The notes under the pieces: model-generated | The model's database searches: none | What the model saw: only the letters and a program-made list of their open reading frames with translations | Told to the model about the DNA's origin: nothing | Assembly: GCF_964340395.1 (NCBI RefSeq) | Contig: NC_135567.1 | Coordinates: 17,496,306-17,560,305 of the forward strand | Length of the DNA stretch: 64,000 nt | Reading direction: 5' to 3' | Origin: Glandiceps talaboti | Lineage: Eukaryota; Hemichordata; Enteropneusta; Spengelidae | Position numbers and translations under genes: made by a program | In this document: positions 51,237-62,751 of the stretch, piece by piece | How positions within the stretch are numbered: position 1 is the first letter of the stretch | Layout: each line of letters opens with the position of its first letter

Positions 51237-52298
51237 ATATAATTTAGCAGTAGTATTGTATGGGTTTTTTGTTGCGCCAGATGACTTTTGTTTCAGGTTC
51301 TGATATTAAAATTGTAAAAAAAGCACTAAAAATTCAAAATAACAATTAACTTTCCATTAATTCTAATTGCGTTAGATAGTACAATCCTGTTCAGTTACTT
51401 CTAACCTTTGACCTCAATAAGCTGCCCAAAAAGAGTAAATGAAAATACTCTTAGAAAATGCATGGGAAAGCACTTAGCTGAGAGTGCTTTCCCATGTATG
51501 TTGTATTATGAATGTTTTCATTCTCTCTCTTGATCAGCTGGTAGAGGTCAGAGGTCACATTAATTTGAAGGAATTATAAAGGAGAGATAGGATATAAATG
51601 GGATGACAGTTCTCTATGTAGATTAACTTAAAACACTTAAGTATCATTTTTGAGTACTAACCTTTTCGACAACCATAATGGTAATTTAGTAAATGTTTTT
51701 TGTTTTTTGTTTCTTTTCAGAACGCGATGAAAACAAAAAGAAACATCTGACATTGATGAAGAAACTGCATGCACATTATTCACGACAATTGAATGCATGT
51801 CTTGTGTCTCTGAGTAAGTTTGACAAAGCCGTCAAGTACTTCATTAATGCACTCAAACTAATCCGACAGGATGACGATGAACGAATTTCATCTTTAAAAT
51901 TATTGGAGGAAAGGATCAACAACTACACAGACGACGAAGATGACAGAACACATATTGTGATCGATGCATTCTTTCAAAATATTCAAAATTTTCGATTATT
52001 TAGAAAACACATTAAAATGAATATTTACACAACGATGAAGAATTACCCGGATGATTTGATGAACGGTTTGCAGCAAAGAACTCTGGGAGAACTAGAAGTA
52101 ATTTTGAACACGTGGTCTACTTTGACTACTCCAGAGTACGATATATCTAAAATAGAACACTCAAGTGTCGAAGATTTGGGTAACTTTTTTGAAGATGACC
52201 AAGAAACTGACATTTATCGTGGAGTGTTAAGTTTATTACCAAAACTATCTGATATGGCCAATAGGGTGGACTTTCTTTTGATTAAATACCAGATGTAA
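49866..52298 (+). CDS. Two-exon gene, 217-residue helical protein, copy A
   Basis: Exon 1 is 49866-49941 (25 codons plus one base, donor GTTAGT); exon 2 is 51721-52298 after TTTTTGTTTCTTTTCAG. Phase 1 joins cleanly. The N-terminus MDRPSDHYRERPMTRDSRSS is charged and probably unstructured. Exon 2 encodes 192 residues with strong helical character: KKLHAHYSRQLNACLVSLSK, FFQNIQNFRLFRKHIKMNIY and a C-terminal VLSLLPKLSDMANRVDFLLI. An acidic linker DDEDD and acidic FFEDDQETD separate helices. There is no signal peptide or membrane segment, so it is likely intracellular. AATAAA at 52319. The paralogue on the other strand conserves exon 2 to about 93%, which argues that it is a real, constrained protein. 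Family and function unknown. Confidence 0.85.
50267..50467. repeat. 56-base tandem within AGACTGTAAGATAC-type element
   Basis: Three units of CTG(T/A)AAGATACG(T/C)(T/C)GTGTTGTTC.. CCTATCAGACTTCTTAACCA at 56-base spacing; the right end GGATCTTACAGAC is the inverse of the left. Related to 28996-29102. In the intron of copy A. Confidence 0.75.
50465..50632 (+). pseudogene. Orphan protein-like fragment in copy A intron
   Basis: After an acceptor-like ATCTTACAG, a frame opens for 55 codons to TAA with protein-like composition, including TRTMNVV and LIVATCNETLNIFD. The last motif resembles a beta-propeller blade, but I cannot name a family. It starts exactly at the end of the preceding repeat. It could be a gene remnant, an alternative terminal exon or chance. 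Confidence 0.3.
51120..51234. repeat. GA dinucleotide microsatellite
   Basis: About (GA)45 in the intron of copy A. Confidence 0.97.
51721..52298 (+). CDS. Copy A exon 2
   Basis: 578 bases ending in TAA at 52296-52298. Same length as copy B exon 2, no indels. Differs at about 13 residues after the first six. Confidence 0.9.
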
Positions 52299-52318
52299 CA
52301 ACCACAATTGTAACCTGA

Positions 52319-52324
52319 AATAAA
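52319..52324 (+). terminator. Poly(A) signal of copy A
   Basis: AATAAA 21 bases after the stop codon. It lies beyond the region conserved with copy B, which has no equivalent hexamer nearby. Confidence 0.6.
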
Positions 52325-52364
52325 TATCAAATACACATTTATTGCAAATTACAAAGAACAAGAA

Positions 52365-52745
52365 GACATCACAACACAACACAACGCAACACAACACAAC
52401 ACAACACAACACATCACATCACATCACATCACATCACATCACATCACATCACAATATAACACAACACAACGCACTACAACACAACCCAAGACAACACAAC
52501 ACAGTACAGTACAGTACAGTACAGTACGACGCACCACACCACAACGCAGTACAACACAATATGACAATTACAACTTGAAACCCATGATATCACAACACAA
52601 CACAACACAACACAACACAAGACCAGTAACAAAACACAAGCACCACACCACACTGTCAGCACCACACTGTGCACACAATAAACACAAGGCACAACACAAC
52701 ACAACACAACACAACACAACACGACATGACACAACACAACACACG
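52365..52745. repeat. ACAAC / ACATC / ACAGT pentanucleotide tracts
   Basis: (CACAA)n, (CACAT)n, (CAGTA)n and (CACAA)n in succession, giving long artefact frames on both strands. Confidence 0.96.
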
Positions 52746-53094
52746 ACTAAAATCAATAAAGTGAATCTTTCCAAAATCGTGATTTCGTGCTGTGTGATTT
52801 CTGATTTATTCATAAAATGTCAACCTTTTATTCTGAAACATAATTGCCTAACATCATGATTTAAAATTGACTCAACTTTACATGTAGACAATAACGAATG
52901 TCTCGTTTGACATGACCATTTCAAATTACCATATTTTGTGAGCCAATAATGTGACATGTATGTTTCGTATTATACATAGCTTTAAACATAAAGTTCTTAT
53001 AATTTCATAGCCTGTTTATGGCACCAATGGTACTCTGTTTATCACGCTTGCTGTCAGAATGCGAAAATGCTGGTAATTATGATTTGAAAATGTA

Positions 53095-53790
53095 CGCCCA
53101 ATAACTACTAATAAGTATTATTCAAATGAAGTCATTATGTAAAAGTGACTCAATAACCTGATTCCACCCATGACATTATTCAAATGAAGTCATTATGTAA
53201 ATGTACACCCAATAACCTCATTACAACTATGACATTATTCAAATGAAGTCACTATGTAAATGTACACCCAATAACCTGATTCCAACTATGACATTATTCA
53301 AATGAAGTCATTATGTAAATGTACACCCAATAACCTGATTCCAACTATGACATTATTCAAATGAAGTCACTATGTAAATGTACACCCAATAACCTGATTA
53401 CAATCATGACATTATTTAAATGAAGTCATTATGTAAATGTACACCCAACAACCTGATTACAACCATGACATTATTCAAATGAAGTCCTTATGTAAATGTA
53501 CACCCAATAACCTGATTCCAACTATGACATTATTCAAATGAAGTCATTATGTAAATGTACACCCAATAACCTGATTCCAACTATGACATTATTCAAATGA
53601 AGTCATTATGTAAATGTACACCCAATAACCTGATTCCAACTATGACATTATTCAAATGAAATCATTATGTAAATGTACACCCAATAACCTGATTACAACT
53701 ATGACATTATTCAAATGAAGTCATTATGTAAGTGTACACCCAATAACCTGATTGCACGCATGACAACGTTATTCAAATGAAGTCGTTATG
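53095..53790. repeat. 59-base tandem array (about eleven copies)
   Basis: Units with GACATTATTCAAATGAAGTC, ATTATGTAAATGTACACCCA and ATAACCTGATTCCAACTAT. Lies in the spacer between the inverted arms. Confidence 0.95.
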
Positions 53791-54262
53791 TAAATGAACA
53801 CGCAGCCAGAGTTGAACACTTGAGTTTACACTTGAAGCATGTGAAGTGTGTATGTGAACATTTACAAAAATGATTATGTAAATTCAACGTACAATTGTTT
53901 GATAACAACATTTGGGGTGTGACGTTTTCACATTCTGAACACAATGGTGGTATAAGAGATACGCAGAGTATCACTAGAGCTGTAACAGACTAATCGTCTC
54001 TCTGACTGAAAATGTCATCCATTATGTAAAATACCATGCCTACAGTACATTGATAGATGGACCAAATCGAGATATCTAGATATAATGCAGGGTAGACAAA
54101 ATACGGAATATTGTTGTTTGTTGACAGGGATATGTAAATCAGAGATGCTAGACAAATATAGAGCTCATTTGCATTGCACTTTGGACAGTGTTAAATTTAA
54201 ACACAGAAGTTAGTTGTCTGTGATTTAAACCACAGCAAGCAATATCGTCTCTGAACAATTAG

Positions 54263-54413
54263 ATGTTATTCCCCAATATTTTCTTCGTTTAGCCAAGGGA
54301 AATACGAGTTACCTAAAGGCCTTTGTTACCATGAGTTGCTAGATGAGTAGTAAAAATCCTTAGGTCACTGATTATTTTCCGGCTGAATGAAGAAATATAT
54401 TGGTGAATAACAT
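54263..54413. mobile_element. MITE family G, copy 3
   Basis: ATGTTATTCCCCAATATTTT at the left and TATTGGTGAATAACAT at the right; inner arms with TTACCTAAAGG and CCTTAGGTCA. 151 bases. Confidence 0.8.
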
Positions 54414-54590
54414 AATTATACCAGCGCCAGTAATATAAAAAAAATTGGGGAAAGTAATGGCAGATGTGAACGTTTTTGACTCATATTTTGAACCCAGCAG
54501 AACGAGTGACGTAGACACACGTTGTCGTGACGTAGGCATGCGTTGCTGTGATGTACAAGGGACCAGAGTATATATTCCATATTTTTGGTT
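54411..54590 (+). repeat. Repeat shared with 38593-38775
   Basis: ATACCAGCGCCAGTAATAT, GAACGTTTTTGACTCATATT, GACACACGTTGTCGTGACG and AGTATATATTCCATATT in the same order as at 38593. Confidence 0.7.
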
Positions 54591-56206
54591 ATGAATAGTA
54601 TAATACCTACCATGTAGAAAATTAGGTGGAGATGAAGACGTGATGACATCCTTTTGATGAAAATGTGAAGTTGCTCCGATCATGTAGTTACCCTAACTTT
54701 CAAGCTCCAACAGGGATCATTTTTTTTGTGTGATTTATCCTGCAGATTACAAGCCACTTTGTCACTATGTTCAGATTGTCCAATTTATCAAAGAGTTTGG
54801 CAAGAAATAAAACAATCACAGTAGCTTTAATCGTACATCTCTATAACAAACGGTCAAGTATATTGGTTACAGACACCTTCAACCTCGAGTTCAGGTGTTT
54901 ACAGCAGATGGTCAATTTCTATTCAGATGTAAAGGTCAAGGCTGGGTCATCTGTCATGACTTTGAAGTATTAGCATAGATACGTCATTTGGACGATTTCA
55001 TTACACAGTAGGGTAAATTCATCTCGATGTTTGACAATGTACAAAATCGTTCTGAATTTCGTAATGTTCACTAAAATAAAATTTAATTACACATATTTTC
55101 TATTTGTACAGTTTTTTGTTTTATTCATCGAGCAAGTGTGGTTTTGACATGCGAACACAATTAATTGCTATTTCAAGTACATCCCTGCCTGCCGAGTATT
55201 GCATTCCTTTCCTGCACGCTATGATGGCTACCAATTCACAATCACAACAGTTGAATGTCACTTTACCACCAATGGCCACAATCAGCAACAAGCTTGCACA
55301 CAGTTCCTACAAATGTTGAGACTGGACAGCAAGGTCAATGTATTTAGACTAAACATGGCATGAGAACATTAAGGCAATTCACTTTTAAGAAATAAATTAA
55401 GTCAAATTGTTAGAGTTTAGCATATACATTACAGGGCCTATGATTACTGAATATGTAGCAAAATACACCAGCTTACAATGCAAATCGCGCATATTATGTC
55501 ACATGTAATAATTGATGTCTAAAATCTGATATTTGAAAACTTTGTCGATGGGCATCCAATCTTATTCCCGATGGACAGTATTCCGTACTATGGTATCTTC
55601 ATACTATACCGTCTAGTCAATCCCGTTACTCAAGGTGTTAATTGTGGTTCAACCCCATGGTGGGTAAAGCACAAAGGGTGCATGTCAGTAGTAATCCATC
55701 ACAAATTGACAAATCGCTCATTAATATTCATTTGGTACAGCTGTTTAGTTTTGACTATGATATACAACTAGGACTATACCTCTAGTCTATTTAAAATCAC
55801 TTGGGGATCGATGACATCATCATGTTTATATGAACACCGTAGAGGGGAGCACAAATATCTGTGCGAGAGTGACAGGATTGACTAAACAGAATATTATTAT
55901 TATTATTATTTAATTCTTAAAGAACGCACTACACATACGTCTCAGTGCATTGTACACAACAAAGTAAAACAAAAACAAAAAACACATAATTAATGTTCAT
56001 GAAACAAAGGGAATTAAAATGCAGTCAATACTGATAAAAAAGAGAACGAGGTAAGAACAGTATAGTATGAAGATAACGTAGTACAGAATACAGTCTGTCA
56101 GGATCTAGACTAATCCAATCACTGCTGGCCAAACATTTTCAAATGTTGGTTCTGCACTGAGTAAGTAGCACATCTGCCAATAAACCAACACCTAACATTG
56201 TGGTTG

Positions 56207-56784
56207 TTACATCTGATATTTAATCAAAAGAAAGTCCACCCTATTGGCCATATCAGCTAGTTTGGGTAATAAACTTAACACTCCACGATAAATGTCAGTT
56301 TCTTGGTCGTCTTCAAAAAAATCATCCAAATCTTCGACACTTGAGTGTTCTATTTTAGATATATCGTACTCTGGAGTAGTCAAAGTAAACCACGTGTTCA
56401 AAAGCACTTCCAGTTCTCCCAGAGTTCTTTGCTGCAAAGCATTCATCATATCATCCGGGTAATTTTTCATCGTTGTGTAAATATTCATTTTAATTTGTTT
56501 TCTAAATAATCGAAAGTTTTGAATATTTTGAAAAAATGCATTGATCATAATATGTGTTCTATTATCTTCGTCGTCTGTGTAGTTGTTGTTCCTTTCCTCC
56601 AGTAATTTTAAAGATGAAATTCTTTCATCGTCATCCTGTCGGATTAGTTTGAGTGCATCAATGAAGTACTTGACGGCTTTATCAAACTTACTCAGAGACA
56701 CAAGACACGCATTCAGTTGACGTGAATAATGTGCATGCAGTTTCTTCATCAATGTCAGATGTTTCTTTGTGATTGCACCTCGTT
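56207..56784 (-). CDS. Copy B exon 2
   Basis: 578 bases, same reading frame and stop position as copy A. Begins E-RGAITKKHLTLMKK against E-RDENKKKHLTLMKK in copy A. Confidence 0.9.
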
Positions 56785-57415
56785 CTGAAAATAAACAAAA
56801 AATAATTATTTAAGAAAAGCAAATATATCAGCCTGTAGTTACAACTTAATTAGTCAGGCTGCTGTCAAAGAAAAGCGAGTGTAGAAAGCATGTGGATGAA
56901 GAAGCTATAAAATAAATGTTGTATATTTCATTAAATACATTATTAGATGCATTGGTAATTAATACAGATTGGATGTAAATATTTATGCAATTTCCTTGCA
57001 CCAAAGAATTGCAACTTTTCAATATCCATCTTAGCTTTGACAGTGGGCATAATGTAAATCTCGAAACTAAACGCCTTTTCATTGACAGAGCATGAAAAAT
57101 CTAAATATTGTAAGATTATGGAAATTCTGGTTATCTATATATAGTCTAGTCTGATGCATGGATAATTATCTATATAGTATACAAACCACACTCACTCTAC
57201 CTATGATCTTTAGGAATATATGAATTTTGGTATAGCTAATGTATCCAACAAGTTGGACAAATTCTAAATTACCAATGGTGACACATTCCCTATAACTGTT
57301 GAATACTAGTATAATTAATTATGCAAATTAGTCAGACATACATACATACATACATACATACATACATACATACATACATACATACATACATACATACATA
57401 CAGACTGACAAACAT

Positions 57416-57462
<47 letters not shown>

Positions 57463-59792
57463 TATCTGTAACAATGATATCCTTTGAGGAAGGTGAAAAT
57501 CTAGTTTCAAAATGATGACCAGGTTTTATTAAAACTGGCTAGAGATATTTGTCCTAAAACGTAATTATAAGTCTATGGTAGATAATAACCACAGACGGGA
57601 CACGTTGTTGGTGGCAAGTATTCATGGTAGGCTGAACAGTCAGTGGCTTAAGGGATTCCAAATTTGTATACACCATTCAATTTGTGTAATATTTTCTCTT
57701 TGTTAAGGTTGCGTACATAGTTTTTGTGATGAAAACAGTTCGACCGAGGTGACAATTCTATTATTCATAGCTCCCTGTGGTTTGTATGATGAACACCTAT
57801 TCAGACTAATTCATAACAATACGTACATCGGTTTATATAACATAGCGAACAATGTCTATTCTTACACCCCACATCAAACACTTCATAACCCGATACATGT
57901 CAATCAATTGTTCGTCTGAGTATATGTACTTCGTGTGGTACAAGTTACTGTTACCTGACTCGATTTGATGCGCAGAAAGCAACATACATTTTACACTAAG
58001 ATGGCAAGATCGCAATTTTTTTGCATCATTTAGTCAGGTCTATTATGAAATAAACCATTTAAACTTATACTGCAACTCGACGCAGACATGCGGCCGCTAA
58101 TATTTTGATGCCGGCATTTGATGTCTGTATGATGGCACGTTAGTTTGGACACTTGTCTGTGCGTGGTTGTATCAACCAGAGCAACAGAACAATAGGTTGT
58201 ATGTTGAGATAGGGTTGTTTTATCATAACAGTGTTTAGGAATTCATAGTTAACCCCTACACCGTGTTGTACAAAGAACCTCACACAACTAGATTAGTAGG
58301 TGAACTCTACGTATACATGATTTATAGCGGGTTATGGGTTAATGGTTATTTGATAAACCTAAGTAACCCTAGATATTTGATATACATGTTTATTTGAAAA
58401 CAACCGTTTTACTATACCACATCGGGTATATAATGTGACACAGAGGTACAGACGATTTTTTGGTTGTCATAACAACGTTAAATAAGACGTGTTGAAAGAA
58501 AGTTTTGACAGACTTCTCAACACGTATCAATGCTATCTGAAAACTGCCATCTTTGTCTTTTGACTTTGACAACGAAAATCAATACAGAGATATGAAACAC
58601 AAACTATCATTCCTGTGAACATTGTAAACAATAAGACATGGTGTTGTGGAAGTTGCCTATGTAGTGTAGTATTTAAAGCAGAGAGTTACCAAGCAATATT
58701 TAATGGGTTAAGAGATTTGTGAAGAATGCTTTTTGAAGGACTTTCAACCCTGGTAACAGATGGAGAACGTGGTATATCCACGAGATTTGGCAACGTGGCT
58801 AGAAAATGTCGTTCGTCAAAATATATTTTCAAACCAGTGTGTGGTTTAAGATAGTCAAGACGCTGGACTATACTGTCAAGTCAGTATGTCAAGTTAGATA
58901 GCCAAGTTTCTGGGCTATACTGTCAAGCCAGTATGTCAAGTCAGATAGCCAAGTCTCTGGGCTATACTGTCAAACTAGTATGTCAAGTCAGATAGCCAAG
59001 TCTCTGGGCTGTACTGTCAAACTAGTATGTCAAGTCAGATAGCCAAGTCTCTGGGCTGTACTGTCAAGCCAGTATGTCAAGTCAGATAGCCAAGTCTATG
59101 GGGTATACTGTCAAGCCAGTATATCAAGTCAGTTAGCCAAGTCTCTGGCCTATATATACTGTCAAATCAGTATGTCAAGTCAGATAGCCAAGTCTCTGGG
59201 CTGTACTGTCAAGCCAGTATGTCAAGTCAGATAGCCAAGTCTATGGGGTATACTGTCAAGCCAGTATATCAAGTCAGTTAGCCAAGTCTCTGGCCTATAT
59301 ATACTGTCAAATCAGTATGTCAAGTCAGATAGCCAAGTCTCTGGGCTATACTGTCAAATCAGTATGTCAAGTGAGACCAAATCTCTTGTCTAAGCATGAT
59401 ATAGTAAGTTTCCGTTTCACACCATATATCGATTCTAAATTCTCAACTTAACTCTGATATACTTTATAAACTCACTATATTAACACAATGAAAGTCTAGA
59501 TGTCTGAAATCACAGTGTAAACATAATTAACATGTCGTGAAGGCTTTTTATGAATAGAATAGTTTACATTTGTTACATTTACTCTTTCGAAGTGTTTGTT
59601 TTCATTGACGATCGCCGCAGGACTAATTAACTCAACAGTTGATTCATAGGTCTAATAAATGAGTGAATCAAGTCATCTATTTCCAATTCTTGCACCTGAA
59701 AGTAAAGTTTTCAAACTTATCATAATAAATATAAACTAACCAGTGTCACGACGTTTGCTATGCTTGCTGTCTCTCTTGTTTTGTCTATCCAT
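56207..59792 (-). CDS. Two-exon gene, 209-residue helical protein, copy B
   Basis: Exon 1 is 59792-59741 (17 codons plus one base, donor GTTAGT) and exon 2 is 56784-56207 (acceptor TTTATTTTCAG). The N-terminus MDRQNKRDSKHSKRRDT is highly basic. Exon 2 has the same length as copy A and about 13 changes (for example KYFINA to KYFIDA, STLTT to FTLTT, GNFF to DDFF); several alter charge but none breaks the frame. Both copies are open, so both are probably functional. Transcribed toward copy A. The poly(A) region of copy A is not shared. Family and function unknown. Confidence 0.85.
57337..57465. repeat. ACAT then GACA microsatellite
   Basis: (ACAT)n then (GACA)n in the intron of copy B. Frames here are artefacts. 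Confidence 0.97.
58010..58215. mobile_element. Foldback family A, partial copy
   Basis: TATGAAATAAACCATTTAAAC, GACGCAGACATGCGGCCGC and GCCGGCATTTGATGTCTGTA match the central part of 60385-60745 (all in part). Confidence 0.65.
58875..59385. repeat. 47-base tandem array with higher-order structure
   Basis: About eleven units with TCAA(G/A)(C/T)CAGTATGTCAAGTC, AGATAGCCAAGTCTCTGG and a TATACTG end. A block of three variant units, one with GGGGTATACTG and one with CCTATATATACTG, occurs twice in succession. Confidence 0.92.
59741..59792 (-). CDS. Copy B exon 1
   Basis: 17 codons, 8 of them Lys or Arg. ATG context and donor context match copy A; the internal sequence does not. Confidence 0.8.
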
Positions 59793-60384
59793 GTTTATCG
59801 AAACCCTTGACGTGTTGTAGTTGTTAAATAAATACTTCACCACCACTTAAAGTCTTGTACGGCTCTCTTGTATTTTCACTCACTCGTCTGAATTCATATG
59901 CTTTCACTAAGTCGTCTGAAATCCGGTGTTCTCACTAAATCGCCTGAAATCCAGTGTTTTCAGTTCAATCGTCTGTACAACATTGATGTTTGGTTGTTAT
60001 TGGTACCACTGTATGTACTAGGTATGTATTATATGACAGTGAATAACCTATGTACTGTACGTCAACACAACACAGCAGAACGTACAGTCAATGGATGTAC
60101 ACCGTATAGTGTACAATGTACAAGTACTAAATATCACCGTTGTATTGACTTAAGGTAAACTTAAGGACAAAACACTGAATGTAATCAAGATGTCATTCTA
60201 CTGGTCTAGACTGCACTGTAACACCGACTAATGTGACTCTGTAACGTTCCACCTATACCATATCCTTCTACATTTTAACATAGCAAAACCACAATTTCTT
60301 GCTACATTTTGAACGTCTTAAAATGAAAACTATTCCACGCTAATACAATTTAAAAGATTATTACCGCTGTCTGACAATAATGGT

Positions 60385-60745
60385 AATACAACCCATTCCA
60401 TGTTAGTGTTCACTGGTTCTGGTTGATAAAACCACGCAGAAACCAATTTGAAGCTGCACATTCTACATGTTAAGATAACTTGTCAAGAAAGTAATTTCTT
60501 GTTACACGTTGTCTATTATGAATAAACCATTTCAACATACTGCAACTATATGCAGACACGCTGGCGCCAAAGTTTTTATACCTGCATTTGATGTCTGTTT
60601 GTTGATATGTCAGTTCATTTCATTTAGACAAAATGTAGCGATAAACTGCAAACTTGTTATCTTAAAGTTTAGCATATGCAGTTTCTTAGTGGTTTCTGTG
60701 TTGTTGTAATAAACAGAGCAAGTGACCGCTGCCTTGCAATGGGCT
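60385..60745. mobile_element. Foldback element family A, full copy
   Basis: Left end ACAACCCATTCCATGTTAGT, right end the inverse of ACAGCCCATTGCAAGGCAGC; inner CAGAAACCA, GAAGCTGCACATTCTAC and their inverses. About 360 bases, the clearest copy of this family. Confidence 0.78.
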
Positions 60746-61299
60746 GTGTATGCTATTGTATTGTAAAATCGATTCCTCCGTATCACGTGTCACTCGTTTT
60801 CCTACAATAGTGCTACTTTGACCTGAGATTGACCTAGGCGGTCACAAAGTCACAGTCACCCTTTGATCTGTTTAGCAATACAGTGATGTTGTGAACTTTG
60901 ATATTTGACCTCGAGATAACCATGCTAACCTAGACATGCCCTTAGTAATAGTATATAATATATATAACTACTACTAATAATAGTACAGTATCAAGCAAGA
61001 TACACAGGAGCCGTTACACAGTGTTTCATGCTTTCGCAATCATCGGACAACTAACGGTACAGTCAGTGATATATATATATATATGTATTGGGTCAGAATA
61101 GGGTCAGATGTGTGTAGTTAACATTGTATGTGATTTTGTATATTTGTCAAATCAAATGACACCGAACTAAAATAAGATACATCACATAGAAATGGTGACA
61201 AGTTGATAAAAAAAAGATCGTCAAACTCGTATTTTGTTAAATTGGAATAAACCTCTTCCTCATGAGTTGTGTGGAATATATACGAATGTATTAAAGTTG

Positions 61300-61352
<53 letters not shown>

Positions 61353-61570
61353 TCTTACTATAACATTACATGTACAAGGAAATGACGTAGGGATTGACGT
61401 CATCATACATGACTCAAAGCCAACCTATACAGCTTCTCCATTCTTTTTGCACTCTCTTTTTACGTTTGTCTTCATGGAAACATTCGCTCATGATTTATGT
61501 ACATTGATGAGCGCCCTCGACGTTGAAGATATCATGACTCCACTATTTTAACTCAGTTTTGACGTTAGGG
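60746..61570. other. Intergenic, with TA and CA microsatellites
   Basis: (TA)n at 61069-61084 and (CA)n at 61302-61350. A GAGCGCCCTCGACG motif at 61510 resembles the CTCF core weakly. No gene seen. Confidence 0.5.
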
Positions 61571-61573
61571 GCG

Positions 61574-61822
61574 ACATTTTAATATGTTTCATAGTTTGTC
61601 GTTTGTAGATAAAATATTGCGTGCATACAGTAATATAGTACCTATCCTATCCCACATACATAATACACACCTTAAATGAATAGATAAATAACATTACATT
61701 TTAATATGTTTCATAGTTTGTCGTTTGTAGATAAAATATTGCGTGCATACAGTAATATAGTACCTGTCCTATCCCACATACATAATACACACCTTAAATG
61801 AATAGATAAATAACATTACATT
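61574..61822. repeat. Near-identical 122-base tandem duplication
   Basis: Two direct copies of a 122-base unit starting ACATTTTAATATGTTTCATA; only one base (TATCC to TGTCC region) appears to differ. Very recent, or an assembly artefact. Confidence 0.92.
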
Positions 61823-61839
61823 ATAGTACTCTGGGCAGC

Positions 61840-62180
61840 ACACGACCCACCTTAATATACTTCAGTGTCAATGCAAGTATAAATCCATTTATAACGCCCC
61901 CAATGCCATTGTTCCAGCCATACACACTCTACGTTCTACAAACAAGAATCTGCTTGCAACAACAACAACTTACAGATAAGTCGTTTATGGAGGTCGTTCA
62001 TTCGCATATGTCACTCCCAAACTATGGAACTCTTTGCCACTTGACATTCACCAAGCCTCCAGCCAGGATTGTTTGAAAAGAAAACTGAAGACTTATTTGT
62101 TCACCAAAGCCTATGATGTCTTTTAGCCATTCAGTGCTACTGAACAGAACATTGCTCTGTAGAAATTTGATTGATTGATT
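61840..62180 (+). mobile_element. Degenerate 3' end of a CR1/L2-type LINE
   Basis: A frame around 61990-62125 reads RSFAYVTPKLWNSLPLDIHQ and continues with S.DCLKRKLKTYLF to a stop. The LWNSLP..(I/L)..A.S...FK..LK..LF pattern is the C-terminus typical of CR1/jockey-clade reverse transcriptase proteins. A TTGATTGATTGATTA tail follows, as in CR1/L2 elements. Stops upstream show decay. Confidence 0.75.
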
Positions 62181-62745
62181 AAAAGTCAGTAAAAGTAAAG
62201 TGCTTACCATTAAAGGCACTTAATCTCATTCCGTACTGTAAAGGAACTGTTAGTGAAAACCCGACGTGAATCAACTACTTCAAATTTTACCGTCTACTCT
62301 AAAGTCTATTGTAAGAAATATCTGCACATTTGCCATAATATAAACCATAGTATATTCATAATATCCCAGCCCGTATACAAATCTATACAATTGTCAGACT
62401 AGGTATGACGTCATAATTATTTGTGTCTTGTATGAAGTATTGGCACTTGAGTTGATAAAACGACCACCACATCGAACAAATGTCATGTGATTGAATTCCT
62501 TTATCGGTAAACACTTTCTACTGACATTGCAACGCTTGTACCCGGATTTTGCCTACCACTTAACGAGCGAGTTCTGCTTCGTTACTTCGTTACCATAAGT
62601 ATAGGGAAGGTTCTACGAGAGATACGGCAACGTTCAACCGTATTGTACACATTAAAGTGACACGACGAATAGACATACTCCACGCTCTAATCTGATTTAC
62701 TCACAGACAAGTATCGAGTGATTTACTGTACTACTGCATGCGCCC
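62181..62745. other. Intergenic sequence, no gene seen
   Basis: Unremarkable AT-rich sequence with no convincing exon. Confidence 0.5.
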
Positions 62746-62751
62746 ATCTAG

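Larger units (their letters stand above)
49445..52308 (+). repeat. Left arm of inverted gene duplication
   Basis: Promoter, first-exon flanks, intron start and second exon match 60210-56196 on the other strand. Clear matching blocks are 49445-49870 to 60210-59788, the first 60 bases of intron 1, and the whole of exon 2. Most of the intron is unalignable by eye. Confidence 0.85.
52746..56195. other. Spacer between the inverted gene copies
   Basis: Holds the 59-base array, a family G MITE (54263-54413) with its associated repeat, (TTA)n at 55882-55912, and no recognisable gene. Short open frames lack support. Confidence 0.55.
56196..60210 (-). repeat. Right arm of inverted gene duplication
   Basis: Reverse-strand match to 49445-52308 in promoter, exon flanks and exon 2. 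The arm is longer because its intron contains extra repeats, including a 47-base tandem array and a foldback half copy. Confidence 0.85.

Noticed and set aside
54372-55319. Several 65-105-codon frames in the spacer between the inverted genes
   Set aside because: No splice signals, no shared sequence with either gene copy, and part overlaps a MITE-linked repeat.
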